From assembly GCA_900103495.1 (NCBI GenBank), contig FMWZ01000014.1, positions 1 to 64,000 on the forward strand: a DNA stretch of 64,000 bases, written 5' to 3'. Below are positions 42,724 to 52,328 of this stretch, in pieces; position 1 is the first letter of the stretch, and each line of letters opens with the position of its first letter. Below the pieces are notes generated by a model. That model saw only the letters and a program-made list of their open reading frames with translations, was not told the DNA's origin and did no database searches. A program made the translations under genes and the position numbers. This stretch comes from Lachnospiraceae bacterium G11. Its GTDB lineage: Bacteria; Bacillota; Clostridia; Lachnospirales; Lachnospiraceae.

Positions 42724-42751
42724 AAAAAGACTCAAACCAAAGGTTTGAGTC
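42724..42751 (-). terminator. Terminator of the tRNA-Glu gene
   Basis: GACTCAAACC (42729-42738), loop AAA, GGTTTGAGTC (42742-42751), followed on the minus strand by TTTTTTT. It insulates the repeat array from tRNA transcription. Confidence 0.9.
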
Positions 42752-42757
42752 TCTTCG

Positions 42758-42829
42758 CAGCTCGTAGCGGAATCGAACCGCTGATTCTGCCGTGAGAGGG
42801 CAGCGTCTTAACCGCTTGACCAACGAGCC
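42758..42829 (-). tRNA. tRNA-Glu (anticodon CTC)
   Basis: 72 nt. The acceptor stem GGCTCGT/ACGAGCT includes one G-U pair. The anticodon stem CTGCC/GGCAG encloses CTCTCAC with anticodon CTC, and the T arm is AGCGG-TTCGATT-CCGCT. CCA is not encoded. Own promoter and terminator, so monocistronic. The CTC isoacceptor usually complements the more common TTC species. Confidence 0.93.
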
Positions 42830-42839
42830 GTACTTGAGT

Positions 42840-42868
42840 ATCTTAACGTATCTCGAAGAAAAAAGCAA
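42840..42868 (-). promoter_or_regulatory. Promoter of tRNA-Glu
   Basis: TTGCTT (42868-42863), 17-bp spacer, TAAGAT (42845-42840), minus strand, about 11 bp before the tRNA 5' end. Confidence 0.6.
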
Positions 42869-42894
42869 GCACTTTTTTTAAAAATTTCAAACTT

Positions 42895-43755
42895 TTACAC
42901 CGGCACCTTAATCTTGTCCCGCAGGCAGTCGTATAAAGCGTCGTAACTGTTACGGAATACGATACCATACTTGTTAATCTTCTCCTGGCTCATCAGAAGG
43001 TTTCTTGAATTGTTTGAGAAGGCTGCCGTGTCCTCCTCAATGTATCTTAAGCTGATTCCAAGAGATGAAATCAGGTTCTTTGTAAGGTCATAGGTATTAA
43101 ACTTGTTGGGGGATCCGAAATTGTATATGCCCCCGGGAAGTTCAAAGGCCTTCTCCATGTTGGCAACAACTTCATTGACGTCCGTAATTCCCCTTCTATC
43201 GCGGGTTGAGTACCTTATCTTCTCGTTATTCTGAATCTTGGTGCAAAGATTCCTGGGGTAATCCATCCTGGTCAAATCCGCGAGATTATCGGGCTCGTAC
43301 ATCCATGACAGACGAAGAATTATGCTGTCGGGATTGACTCTCTGGCACTCCTTCTCCGCGCTTCTCTTCTGCTTGCCGTACTGATTATATGGAAAAACCA
43401 CCTCGTCCTCATTATGGGCAATATTGCCTCTGTTACCGCAATATACCTGGTCAGAGGAACAGATGATAATCTTTGCCTTATACTGAGCTGCAACGCTGGC
43501 CATATTAAGGCTTCCTACCACATTTACAACAGCACTCTCATCCGGCTTCTTCTCGCAGGATACCACATCTGCCATTCCTGCACAGTGAATAACCTTATCA
43601 GGCCTCTCCGTTATGAAGAAAGCCGCCACTGAGTCCTTATTGGTAATGTCAAGTTCAGAATGAGTCGGAGTGCAAACCTCGTACTTATCCTGATATGCAG
43701 TTTTGAGTCTGCTGCCGAGGAATCCGCTTCCACCGGTAATTAAAAGTTTCTCCAT
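42895..43755 (-). CDS. RmlD-like NAD(P)-dependent sugar reductase/epimerase
   Basis: 286 residues of the extended SDR type. The nucleotide-binding motif TGGSGFLGSRL (7-17) and the active-site YxxxK (YNQYGKQKR) are present. Overall it resembles dTDP-4-dehydrorhamnose reductases, but no other rhamnose gene is near, so substrate is open. It lies 12 nt downstream of polC and may be read from the same transcript. Confidence 0.75.
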   Translation of the reverse strand: MEKLLITGGSGFLGSRLKTAYQDKYEVCTPTHSELDITNKDSVAAFFITERPDKVIHCAGMADVVSCEKKPDESAVVNVVGSLNMASVAAQYKAKIIICSSDQVYCGNRGNIAHNEDEVVFPYNQYGKQKRSAEKECQRVNPDSIILRLSWMYEPDNLADLTRMDYPRNLCTKIQNNEKIRYSTRDRRGITDVNEVVANMEKAFELPGGIYNFGSPNKFNTYDLTKNLISSLGISLRYIEEDTAAFSNNSRNLLMSQEKINKYGIVFRNSYDALYDCLRDKIKVPV

Positions 43756-43767
43756 TTCCTAACCACC

Positions 43768-46700
43768 CTATGCAAACATATCAAATAAACTGATCTGATT
43801 TGTTTCAGGGATATCCCCTAATAAATTAAGTTCCGCCATCTTGTCTATGGCAGTCTTTGATACCTTTGTTCTGTCTCGGAAATCATCCTTGCTGAGGAAA
43901 GGACCATCCTTCGCTGCTTCCATTATAGCATCTGCAGCCTTTTCACCCAAGCCGTCAATACTATTTAGTGAAGGCATTATTTTGCCGTCCATAACCTGGA
44001 AGTTTCTCGAATGAGCCTTAAAGATATCAATGGGCAGGAATTCAAAGCCTCTGGCATACATTTCCTGTACAATCTTCATATCCTTAAGGGAATCCTCTTC
44101 CGCCTTGGTTATCAGGTCACCCTTGCCCTTTAGTTCTCTGATTACAGCCTCAAGATGGGCACGGCCCTGGCACATTTTCTCGTAGGAAAAGGCCTTGGCA
44201 CGAATCGAGAAGAAAGAAGCATAATAAGCCAAAGGATAATTAATCTTACAGTAGGCTATTCTCCAGGCCATCATAACGTAAGCCGCCGCATGTGCCTTAG
44301 GGAACATGTACTTAATCTGCTTGCAGGACCAGATATACCAGTCGGGAACGTTGGCTTCCTTCATGGCTTTCTCCATTTCGGGCTTAAGTCCTTTACCCTT
44401 TCTTACGCTTTCCATCGTGGTGAAGGAAAGGCTTGGATCCATTCCCATACGTATAAGATAAAGCATAATGTCATCACGACAGCATATACATGTGGAAATA
44501 TCCGCAGTGCCCTCCAAAATAAGAGTCTGAGCGTTATTAAGCCATACGTCGGTACCGTGACCAAGTCCCGATATTCTAATTAAATCAGAAAAACACTTCG
44601 GTTTGGTATCAAGAAGCATCTGAATAACGAAATCTGTACCAAATTCCGGAATTCCGAGGCTTCCCACAGGACATCCATCGATATCCGCAGGAGTAATTCC
44701 CAAGGCCTCGGGGCTTCTGAAAAGGCTCATAACTGCCTTATCGTCCAGAGGAATCTTGGTGGGATCTATGCCTGTAATATCCTGAAGCATTCTAATCATA
44801 GTGGGATCATCATGCCCGAGAATATCAAGTTTCAAAAGGTTATGGTCGATGGAGTGATAATCGAAATGGGTTGTGATTATGTCCGTCGTCATATCGTTTG
44901 CGGGATGCTGAACCGGTGTGAAGGAGTTAATGTCCTCTCCCACAGGAAGCACAACGATTCCGCCGGGGTGCTGACCTGTACTTCTTCTGACGCCCGTGCA
45001 GCCAAGAACCAGTCTGTTTATCTCACAGTGTCTCTTGGGTTCGCCCCTCTCCTCAAAGTAATTCTTAACGTATCCGTATGCGGTCTTATCCGCCAGAGTA
45101 CCGATGGTTCCGGCTCTGAAAGTCTGACCGGCGCCAAAAATAACCTCAGTGTACTTATGAGCCTTGGACTGGTACTCACCTGAGAAGTTAAGGTCTATAT
45201 CAGGCTCCTTATCGCCCTTGAAACCAAGGAATGTTTCAAAGGGAATGTCGAAGCCGTCCTTAATAAGAGGTTCGCCACATACCGGGCAATTCTTATCGGG
45301 CATATCGCAGCCCGCATTTCCCGCATATGCTTTTACCTCATCTGAGTCAAAATCGTAATATCTACATTTCGGGCATCTATAGTGGGGTGGCATGGAGTTA
45401 ACTTCGGTAATACCTGCCATGAATGCCACCAAAGACGAACCTACGGATCCTCTGGAGCCAACCAGATATCCATCCTCCACCGATTTCCAAACCAGCTTCT
45501 GGGCGATAATATACATAACCGCGAATCCATTGGAAATAATGGAATTAAGCTCTTTCTGCAATCTCTCCTCAACTATTGGAGGAAGGGTCTCTCCGTATAA
45601 ATCGTGAGCCTTGTTGTAGCAGATCTCCGTAAGGGTCTTGTCGGAATCGGGAATAACCGGAGGACACTTATCGGGGCGAACCGGCGAAATGGGCTCAATC
45701 ATATCGGCAATGAGATTGGTGTTTGTGATAACAACTTCCTCTGCCTTGTCAGATCCCAAATACTGGAACTCCTCAAGCATCTCCTCAGTGGTATGAAGAT
45801 AGAGGGGTGCCTGTCTGTCCGCATCGTCAAAGCCTTTGCCCGCCATTATGATTCGACGGTAAATCTCATCCTCGGGATTGAGAAAATGCACATCACAAGT
45901 GGCAACAACCGGCTTGTTAAACTGTTCTCCAAGCTTGACAATCCTCTTGTTGATATTTTGAATATCCTTAATGGAATTAACCGACTCTATTCTCTCGGAC
46001 TCAATCATGAAGGCATTGTTGCCCACAGGCTGAATCTCAAGATAATCATAGAGGTTAACGATTCGTGCGATCTCCTCCTCGGACCTCTCGTCCAAAAGAG
46101 CGCGGTATAACTCTCCCGCCTCGCAGGCGCTTCCCACAAGAATTCCTTCCCTGTATTTCATAAGAAGGCTCATGGGAATTCTGGGAACCTTAAAGAAATA
46201 TTTAAGGTGAGATTCCGAAACAAGGGTGTACATATTGATTCTTCCCACATTATTCTGTGCCAGAAGAATCGTATGGTAAGGCATAAGTCGCTTAATTGCA
46301 TTGGGATTAAGCTTTGCCATCTCGTTAAGCGCCGTCAGGGTTGTAATTCCCTGATCCTTAAGAATCTTAATAAGCTTTACAAAAATCTCCGCAGTAGCCT
46401 CGGCATCATTTACCGCCCTGTGATGCCCTTCAAGGCTGACTCCGAGAATCTTACATACCGCATCCAGGGTATGCTTCGCGTGATCCGGGAAAAGCACTCT
46501 GGAAATGCCAAGGGTATCAACCCAGGTATAATCAAAAGGAAATCCCTGTCTCTGACAGTTAACCTTAATAAATCCTGTATCAAATCCTGCATTGTGGGCA
46601 ACCAGAATACAGCCCTCGCAGAATTTTACGAAGTCCGGAAGCACCGTCTCTATGGTGGGCGCATCCAGAACCATCTCGTCTCTTATATTCGTAACTTGCG

Positions 46701-48207
46701 TTATTCTATACGGGATGGGCACCTCAGGGTTTACGAAAGTGGAGAATCTGTCTGTAATTGCGCCGTTTTCAACCTTTACGGCACCAATTTCGATAATTCT
46801 GTTTTTCTCCGCAGAAAAGCCTGTGGTCTCTATGTCAAAAACCACATATCTCTCATCAAGGGTCTGCCCCTTATCGTTATTGACTATGCCCTGCAAATCG
46901 TCAACAACATAGGCCTCGACGCCATATATAATCTTGAAAAAATCGTTCTTATCCGGGTTTTCTTCCCCGGCGGCAATTCGTTTTTCCTTCTCCTTCTTCC
47001 ACAAATCATCCCTTGTATGAAGGGCATCAGGGAAGGCCTGAACAACGCCGTGGTCCGTGATTGCTATGGCCGGATGTCCCCATGCGTAGGCTTGTTTAAT
47101 AATGTCCGAAGCCTCGGATACACCATCCATATCACTCATCTTGGTGTGGCAGTGAAGTTCAACTCGCTTCTTTGCTGCCTTATCTTTTCTCTTCTCGGTA
47201 AAATCAGGAATCTCCTGTATTCCCTTTAACGAGTTGATTGTAAGTTCATGTGAGAACTTATCGATCAAAGCCTCACCCTTGACCTTTACGAAAACGCCTG
47301 TCTTGACCCTGGCGCTGAACTCATCAATCTTGTTGCTTGGAATGAAGCATTTGCAGCTTATTGTATCTGTAAAATCAGTGACATCAAAAGAAACTATGTA
47401 AAGGTCACCCTTTCTTGTCTCTCTGAGGTCCACCGCAATAATCTTTCCTCTTACGGCCACTACGCCGATTTCACCCTCAATATCAACAATTCGGGTGGCA
47501 TCTATGTCCACATCTTTACCGTAAATAACATCGGGATTGGAGGAATAAGAAAGCTCTCTCTCCTTCTTTTTGGGGGCTTCCTTTTCTATAGCTTTCTTGG
47601 CTACATTGTTCTTGGTTTCCTCCTGCTTATCGGCATCGGAAACTGCAGCAGGAAACACCTTCTTAAAGGCCTCTCCTGCATTGCTCCTGTCGTCCTTGGC
47701 GGCAGGAAGATCAAATTTCACCTTAATGTCAACCTTAAGGCCGCATCTGTCACAGAAAATCTTCTCAAAAACTTCCTCTATCTCACGTTTTCTCTCCCTT
47801 GATACAAAGTTATCCTCAACAGTTATCTCCATGAGATTCTCAGTGGGAAACTCAAACTTTGCATGCCTTATACAGTTGAAGAAAACATGACTGTATTCCT
47901 TGATTTCAAGAAAAATGCTTTCCCTGTACACATCAAAAAGCTTCTCAGGTGTGTACTGAGCGGAAAGCTTGAATTTCTCATAAATCTTTATGTCTATCTT
48001 GTTATATCTGAAAAACTGGCTCTTAATCTTTTTCTCGACATCAAAAACAGCCTGCTTGGGAAGCAGGTGATTTGATGACACATATACGTGTAAGTATTCC
48101 CTTGATGCAGTGGTTGAAACCCGGTCAACCACCGTCTCTTCAAAAAGGCTTCTTAATTCATCATTAAGTTCAAGCGTCGGGAACGCCTCAAAAAAAAGCT
48201 TACTCAT
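43768..48207 (-). CDS. polC: DNA polymerase III PolC-type alpha subunit
   Basis: 1479 residues. The N-terminal and OB domains precede a PHP domain (ELHCHTKMSDMDGV), into which a DnaQ-like 3'-5' exonuclease is inserted (VVFDIETTGFSAEKN, and HNAGFDTGF). The polymerase core follows (PDIDLNFSGEYQ with catalytic Asp residues, GTIGTLADKTAYGY). The exonuclease inside PHP is the PolC hallmark. Main replicative polymerase of low-GC Firmicutes. It starts 6 nt after the ispG stop. Confidence 0.98.
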   Translation of the reverse strand: MSKLFFEAFPTLELNDELRSLFEETVVDRVSTTASREYLHVYVSSNHLLPKQAVFDVEKKIKSQFFRYNKIDIKIYEKFKLSAQYTPEKLFDVYRESIFLEIKEYSHVFFNCIRHAKFEFPTENLMEITVEDNFVSRERKREIEEVFEKIFCDRCGLKVDIKVKFDLPAAKDDRSNAGEAFKKVFPAAVSDADKQEETKNNVAKKAIEKEAPKKKERELSYSSNPDVIYGKDVDIDATRIVDIEGEIGVVAVRGKIIAVDLRETRKGDLYIVSFDVTDFTDTISCKCFIPSNKIDEFSARVKTGVFVKVKGEALIDKFSHELTINSLKGIQEIPDFTEKRKDKAAKKRVELHCHTKMSDMDGVSEASDIIKQAYAWGHPAIAITDHGVVQAFPDALHTRDDLWKKEKEKRIAAGEENPDKNDFFKIIYGVEAYVVDDLQGIVNNDKGQTLDERYVVFDIETTGFSAEKNRIIEIGAVKVENGAITDRFSTFVNPEVPIPYRITQVTNIRDEMVLDAPTIETVLPDFVKFCEGCILVAHNAGFDTGFIKVNCQRQGFPFDYTWVDTLGISRVLFPDHAKHTLDAVCKILGVSLEGHHRAVNDAEATAEIFVKLIKILKDQGITTLTALNEMAKLNPNAIKRLMPYHTILLAQNNVGRINMYTLVSESHLKYFFKVPRIPMSLLMKYREGILVGSACEAGELYRALLDERSEEEIARIVNLYDYLEIQPVGNNAFMIESERIESVNSIKDIQNINKRIVKLGEQFNKPVVATCDVHFLNPEDEIYRRIIMAGKGFDDADRQAPLYLHTTEEMLEEFQYLGSDKAEEVVITNTNLIADMIEPISPVRPDKCPPVIPDSDKTLTEICYNKAHDLYGETLPPIVEERLQKELNSIISNGFAVMYIIAQKLVWKSVEDGYLVGSRGSVGSSLVAFMAGITEVNSMPPHYRCPKCRYYDFDSDEVKAYAGNAGCDMPDKNCPVCGEPLIKDGFDIPFETFLGFKGDKEPDIDLNFSGEYQSKAHKYTEVIFGAGQTFRAGTIGTLADKTAYGYVKNYFEERGEPKRHCEINRLVLGCTGVRRSTGQHPGGIVVLPVGEDINSFTPVQHPANDMTTDIITTHFDYHSIDHNLLKLDILGHDDPTMIRMLQDITGIDPTKIPLDDKAVMSLFRSPEALGITPADIDGCPVGSLGIPEFGTDFVIQMLLDTKPKCFSDLIRISGLGHGTDVWLNNAQTLILEGTADISTCICCRDDIMLYLIRMGMDPSLSFTTMESVRKGKGLKPEMEKAMKEANVPDWYIWSCKQIKYMFPKAHAAAYVMMAWRIAYCKINYPLAYYASFFSIRAKAFSYEKMCQGRAHLEAVIRELKGKGDLITKAEEDSLKDMKIVQEMYARGFEFLPIDIFKAHSRNFQVMDGKIMPSLNSIDGLGEKAADAIMEAAKDGPFLSKDDFRDRTKVSKTAIDKMAELNLLGDIPETNQISLFDMFA

Positions 48208-48213
48208 TAAAAC

Positions 48214-49269
48214 CTATCCTTGCCAGTTCTCAAGTTCAAAGCGGAGCGTGTTAAGCAACTCCTCCTCGGGAACCTTCTTAATTATCTCTCCTTTTTTAAT
48301 AAGGAGACCCTCGCCGATTCCTCCGGCAATTCCGATGTCAGCCTCCTTGGCCTCTCCGGGGCCGTTAACTGCACATCCCATAACCGCAACCTTGATATCA
48401 AGTGGCATGTCCTTAACCATGTCCTCAACCTTTGTTGCAAGTCCGATTAAATCTATCTTGGTACGTCCGCAGGTAGGGCATGAAACCACTTCTATTCCGC
48501 CCTTTCTAAGTCCCAATGTTCTAAGTATAAGCTTAGCGCTTCTGACCTCTTCCACAGGATCTGCAGACAGTGAAACTCTTATGGTATCACCAATTCCCTG
48601 ATTCAGAATCAATCCAAGTCCAAGGGCTGATTTAATGTTTCCGCTGTTGATGGTACCTGACTCGGTAATTCCCACATGGAGAGGATGATTGGTTTTCTCA
48701 GCCAAAATTTCATGGGCCTTAACACACATCATTACATCAGATGATTTGATGCTGATAACAAGGTTGTCATAGCCCAGATCCTCTATAATACCCACCTTAT
48801 CAAGAGCACTCTCAACGATTCCCTCAGCTGTTACTCCATGGTATTTCTCCACAAGCTCCTTCTCCAAAGAACCGCTGTTAACCCCTACTCTTATAGGGAT
48901 ATTTCTCTCTTTGGCTACCTTCACAACAGCCTCAACCTTTTCCCTGCTTCCGATATTGCCGGGATTGATACGAATCTTGTCAGCGCCGTTTTCCATTGCA
49001 GCAATGGCCATCTTATAATCAAAGTGAATATCCGCAACCAGTGGAATATGTATCTGCTTCTTTATCTCCTTTAAAGCCTCAGCCGCCTCCAAAGTGGGCA
49101 CAGTGCACCTTATAATCTCACATCCTGCAGCTTCAAGTTTCAAAATCTGATCAACCGTGGCCTTAACATCCTCGGTCCTCGTGTTGGTCATCGACTGTAT
49201 AAGGATCGGGTTCCCGCCACCTATTACGCGGTCCCCTATTTTAACAATTTTCGTGTTATCTCTGTACAT
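48214..49269 (-). CDS. ispG: 4-hydroxy-3-methylbut-2-enyl diphosphate synthase
   Basis: 351 residues. The 4Fe-4S ligands appear as SCPTCGRT and, further on, MGCAVNGPGEA, and the N-terminal GGGNPILIQSMTNT is typical of GcpE/IspG. Sixth step of the MEP isoprenoid pathway; dxr, another MEP gene, lies beyond the inserted kinase pair. It has its own promoter (49300-49328) and GGAGGT. Confidence 0.97.
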   Translation of the reverse strand: MYRDNTKIVKIGDRVIGGGNPILIQSMTNTRTEDVKATVDQILKLEAAGCEIIRCTVPTLEAAEALKEIKKQIHIPLVADIHFDYKMAIAAMENGADKIRINPGNIGSREKVEAVVKVAKERNIPIRVGVNSGSLEKELVEKYHGVTAEGIVESALDKVGIIEDLGYDNLVISIKSSDVMMCVKAHEILAEKTNHPLHVGITESGTINSGNIKSALGLGLILNQGIGDTIRVSLSADPVEEVRSAKLILRTLGLRKGGIEVVSCPTCGRTKIDLIGLATKVEDMVKDMPLDIKVAVMGCAVNGPGEAKEADIGIAGGIGEGLLIKKGEIIKKVPEEELLNTLRFELENWQG

Positions 49270-49299
49270 TTCTTACCTCCGTATGTACCCTACTATTCC

Positions 49300-49328
49300 A
49301 TTCTATTTTCTTTTAGGGTGTTTTTCAA
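49300..49328 (-). promoter_or_regulatory. Promoter of ispG-polC
   Basis: TTGAAA (49328-49323), 17-bp spacer, TAGAAT (49305-49300), minus strand. It provides transcription where the conserved operon has been split. Confidence 0.65.
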
Positions 49329-49355
49329 TGGTCAGATATTCACAAAAAGTTTTTG

Positions 49356-49384
49356 TTGACGTGAGGGATTTTTCCCGCTACAAT
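49356..49384 (+). promoter_or_regulatory. Promoter of the phosphatase/kinase pair
   Basis: TTGACG (49356-49361), 17-bp spacer, TACAAT (49379-49384), plus strand. The leader of about 95 nt holds AGGAGG at 49467-49472. Confidence 0.75.
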
Positions 49385-49486
49385 GAAACCACTTGATGAC
49401 TGTTCAAGTATTAATGCTTATTTCAAGCGTTTTTCCAGGGGTGACAACTTCAGAGAGGTTTACATTAGGAGGTTTGCAGGTGATTT

Positions 49487-50188
49487 ATGCAAATCTTTAG
49501 TTCTTATGTAAGCGAAAAGGGAAAAGGGTCCAAGGTTAATCAGGACTCTCTTTGTATTACCCAGTTTGTAACCCATCGCAAAAGGGTCACAATGGCCATG
49601 GTATGCGACGGAATCGGAAGTTTCCCCAATTCAGAGGATGCATCCAGCTTTGTAACGGAGTGGATGGTCAACTGGATTTACCGTGACGGTTTAAGAGCCA
49701 TAAGAAAATACAAAGAGATTGGCTTTGTCCGTGCGGTTAAACGCGAATTCTTCAGATGTCATCGGAAGTTCTCCGAGATTACTCCCACATCAAACGGAAC
49801 CACAATTTCAATGTTAATCACAATAAACAAGCGATTCTACGTCTTCTGGAGCGGAGACTGCAGGGTCTACACACTTAAGTCAGGAAGGACAAAGCTTTTG
49901 ACTGACGATGATTCGGAATCCGGTGTTTTAAATGCCTGTTTTACAAACATTGGGTACCACGTACCCCATCACAAAACAGGCCGAATAAAGCGTCACTCCG
50001 GGTTCCTGTTGTGTTCCGACGGTTTCTACAGACGTCTTGATCCCGATCTTATCAAAGCTCTTCTCAATTCCAATTCAAGTAAGAATCCCACCGAATTCAA
50101 AACAAGACAGCTAAAGGAATGCGTCGGCAGAAATCTGTCAAGGAACGAGGTCGATGACATGAGCGCTGTTTTAATAAATACAAATTAA
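49487..50188 (+). CDS. PP2C-type protein phosphatase
   Basis: 233 residues, compact for the family. Metal-site motifs are recognisable: the N-terminal DSLCI, MVCDGIGSFPNSE, the SGDCRVY strand, LLCSDGFYRRL and the terminal DDMSAVLI. No membrane segment. It lies 12 nt upstream of the kinase gene on the plus strand, forming the usual kinase-phosphatase couple for reversible Ser/Thr phosphorylation. It is shorter and more divergent than the typical Stp/PrpC. Confidence 0.8.
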   Translation: MQIFSSYVSEKGKGSKVNQDSLCITQFVTHRKRVTMAMVCDGIGSFPNSEDASSFVTEWMVNWIYRDGLRAIRKYKEIGFVRAVKREFFRCHRKFSEITPTSNGTTISMLITINKRFYVFWSGDCRVYTLKSGRTKLLTDDDSESGVLNACFTNIGYHVPHHKTGRIKRHSGFLLCSDGFYRRLDPDLIKALLNSNSSKNPTEFKTRQLKECVGRNLSRNEVDDMSAVLINTN

Positions 50189-50200
50189 AAGGAGAAAAAT

Positions 50201-51223
50201 ATGGACGAAAAAGCAAAAAACTACGTAATTCTCAACGAAATCGCAAGGGGAGGTCAGGGAATAGTCTACAAAGGAATGGACAAGCGCCTGGGGAGGTTTG
50301 TGGCCATTAAGAAATTCGAAGTAACAGAAACCATGCCCAAGGAGAGAATTCTGGCAAACCTTGGGGAAATAAAGAACTGTTTCCATCCTGCACTTCCCAT
50401 GATTTTGGACATCTATTCATCAGGTGATGAGGTCTGCCTTGTCATGGAGTTCATTAAGGGCATGACCCTAACCGAATATGTTGAACTTAACGGGCCCCTG
50501 TCAGTGCCTGATGCCATAAGGGTGACCGAGAAAATCGGAGATGTACTCTCCTACCTTCATTCTGCAAAAAGCGGCATGATCTACTCAGACCTTAAACCTG
50601 ACAACATAATAATAGACTCTGAAAAAAACATCCGTCTTATTGATACCGGAAGTATCATAAGCCTAAGAGGAATCAGAGAAAGGAAGTCCCATGATGGGTT
50701 CTTTGCAAGCCCGGGCTTTGCAGCCCCTGAACAAATGGAAGGAAAGACGTTAAGTCCAAGAAGCGATATCTTTTCCCTGGGGGCCGTTCTTCACTTCATA
50801 CTAACCGGAGAAGACCCTTCGAAGCCACCTTACTTAAGAAGACACCTTAAAGAATGTAACAGGTCTCTGCCCGGTTACCTGGTTTCGGCTGTGGAAAAAT
50901 GTCTGGATAAGGATGACAACAAAAGATTTCCCACTGTGGAATCCTTTATTGAGAAATTAAAAAACCCGAGAAGGAATTACATTCCTATTATCCCGGGTTT
51001 ATCTACTCCATATAAGCAGGAAAAGATGATATTTGTCAGCAGCGGAAAGCGGGTTGGTGCCTTGGCTCTCCTGACCATTGTTTTAATCACGTGTGTTATG
51101 TTTTTTGCCAAAGCCCTTATGTCAAAGGCAAATGAGCCTCTCTCCAAAAGTGTCAGAGTGCACGAGCTTGAGGCCACCGACCAGGCCGGCAACAGAATAA
51201 TCATCGGTACATTGAAGCGATAA
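50201..51223 (+). CDS. Membrane-anchored Hanks-type Ser/Thr kinase with altered motifs
   Basis: 340 residues. Kinase domain about 8-265: glycine loop ARGGQGIVYKG, Lys in VAIKKFE, then YSDLKPDNI in place of HRDLKPEN, and DTG instead of DFG (LIDTGS). The catalytic Asp and the metal-binding Asp remain, so activity is plausible. A membrane helix (about 283-303) is followed by a short outer tail of about 35 residues with no PASTA repeats, unlike PrkC. Its 3' end lies 7 bp from the rseP stop on the opposite strand. Confidence 0.85.
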   Translation: MDEKAKNYVILNEIARGGQGIVYKGMDKRLGRFVAIKKFEVTETMPKERILANLGEIKNCFHPALPMILDIYSSGDEVCLVMEFIKGMTLTEYVELNGPLSVPDAIRVTEKIGDVLSYLHSAKSGMIYSDLKPDNIIIDSEKNIRLIDTGSIISLRGIRERKSHDGFFASPGFAAPEQMEGKTLSPRSDIFSLGAVLHFILTGEDPSKPPYLRRHLKECNRSLPGYLVSAVEKCLDKDDNKRFPTVESFIEKLKNPRRNYIPIIPGLSTPYKQEKMIFVSSGKRVGALALLTIVLITCVMFFAKALMSKANEPLSKSVRVHELEATDQAGNRIIIGTLKR

Positions 51224-51229
51224 AAGTCT

Positions 51230-52318
51230 CTATCTAAAGAGCTTTGTAATATCGTTAAAGAAGACAAATGCTGCAAGAATCAAAAGAAGAATCATTCCCG
51301 CAACGTGAACCATTCCCTCTTTCTCAGGAGGAACGGGTTTGCCTCTAACAAGTTCTATAAGCAGAAATACCAGTCTTCCTCCATCCAAAGCAGGCAAAGG
51401 AAGAAGATTTATGATTCCAAGGTTTACAGACAGAAGCATAACAAGATACATCATGTTCATCACTACTGTGGTTGCACCGTATTCCTTGGTGTTCTCATAG
51501 GTGTCCCCAACAACTTCAGCTACTCCAAGAGGGCCGGCAACATCATCCTTGCCTGTCTTTCCTGTAAAGAGGCCTCCAAGCGCCGAATAGGTTGAGGAAA
51601 TGGCATAGTGCATTTCATAAAGTCCGAATTTGACACTGTCCACAATGCCATCTGCCTTTACGTACTCTCCGCCGGTTAGTCCAAACAGATATCTGCCATC
51701 AGCCTCGGAATAAGCCGGTGTAACCATGGTCTTGTAGGTTTCACCGTTTCTTTCGTAAACAAATTCCACACTTTCTCCGCGGTTCATAACCGAGCGAATC
51801 AGAAGGTCGTTATAAAGATAGATACTGTGTCCGTCTACCTTCTTAATAACGTCTCCTGCCATAATCCCCGCAGTTTCACATCCGCCTCCTTCAGAAACGC
51901 TTTGAACCACAGGAAGAACTGTATATGTATTGCTTACAACGACCAAGGCAAAAATAAGTCCCAAAAGGAAGTTGAAGAAGGGACCCGCAAGCACTGTGCC
52001 GATTCTGGCCCATACACTTGCCTTGTTGAAGGCTCCTTCACTTAAACCGTCTCCGCCCTCGGGATCTTTTTCTCTTAATTCCTTCATCTCCTCGGGAGTC
52101 AAATCAGTACCTTCAAATCTGCAGGCACCTCCCAGGGGAAGAAGGCGTAAGGTATATTCAGTGCCATTCTTTGTAAAACCGCATAACTTGGGGCCGAATC
52201 CCACTGCGAATTCCACTACGTGGATACCGTTAGCTTTGGCAATAAGGAAATGACCGAATTCATGGGATATAATAATCAATCCCATTATCAAAACAAAAAA
52301 TAAAATAGTAACGCCCAT
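51230..52318 (-). CDS. rseP: Site-2 intramembrane metalloprotease RseP/RasP
   Basis: 362 residues. The zinc motif HEFGH lies in the first membrane helix, a PDZ domain occupies the middle (about 125-200), and NLLPLPALDGGR supplies the third ligand near the C-terminus. It cleaves membrane-bound anti-sigma factors or signal peptides within the bilayer. It follows dxr by 10 nt in the conserved lipid/isoprenoid cluster and is the last gene before the inverted kinase pair. Confidence 0.95.
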   Translation of the reverse strand: MGVTILFFVLIMGLIIISHEFGHFLIAKANGIHVVEFAVGFGPKLCGFTKNGTEYTLRLLPLGGACRFEGTDLTPEEMKELREKDPEGGDGLSEGAFNKASVWARIGTVLAGPFFNFLLGLIFALVVVSNTYTVLPVVQSVSEGGGCETAGIMAGDVIKKVDGHSIYLYNDLLIRSVMNRGESVEFVYERNGETYKTMVTPAYSEADGRYLFGLTGGEYVKADGIVDSVKFGLYEMHYAISSTYSALGGLFTGKTGKDDVAGPLGVAEVVGDTYENTKEYGATTVVMNMMYLVMLLSVNLGIINLLPLPALDGGRLVFLLIELVRGKPVPPEKEGMVHVAGMILLLILAAFVFFNDITKLFR

Positions 52319-52328
52319 AACTTACTGA

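Noticed and set aside
42270-42748. Protein-coding repeat gene across the array
   Set aside because: Frames giving ADK...LSA (plus) or RI...YPP (minus) repeat every 21 codons but contain internal stops. The 9-mers are conserved as nucleotides while the intervening codons are unrelated. Short ORFs here are likely by-products of the period being a multiple of three.
46207-47229. 340-codon plus-strand ORF
   Set aside because: It lies wholly antisense to polC, has no ribosome binding site and a low-complexity, unprotein-like composition. It is a shadow frame.
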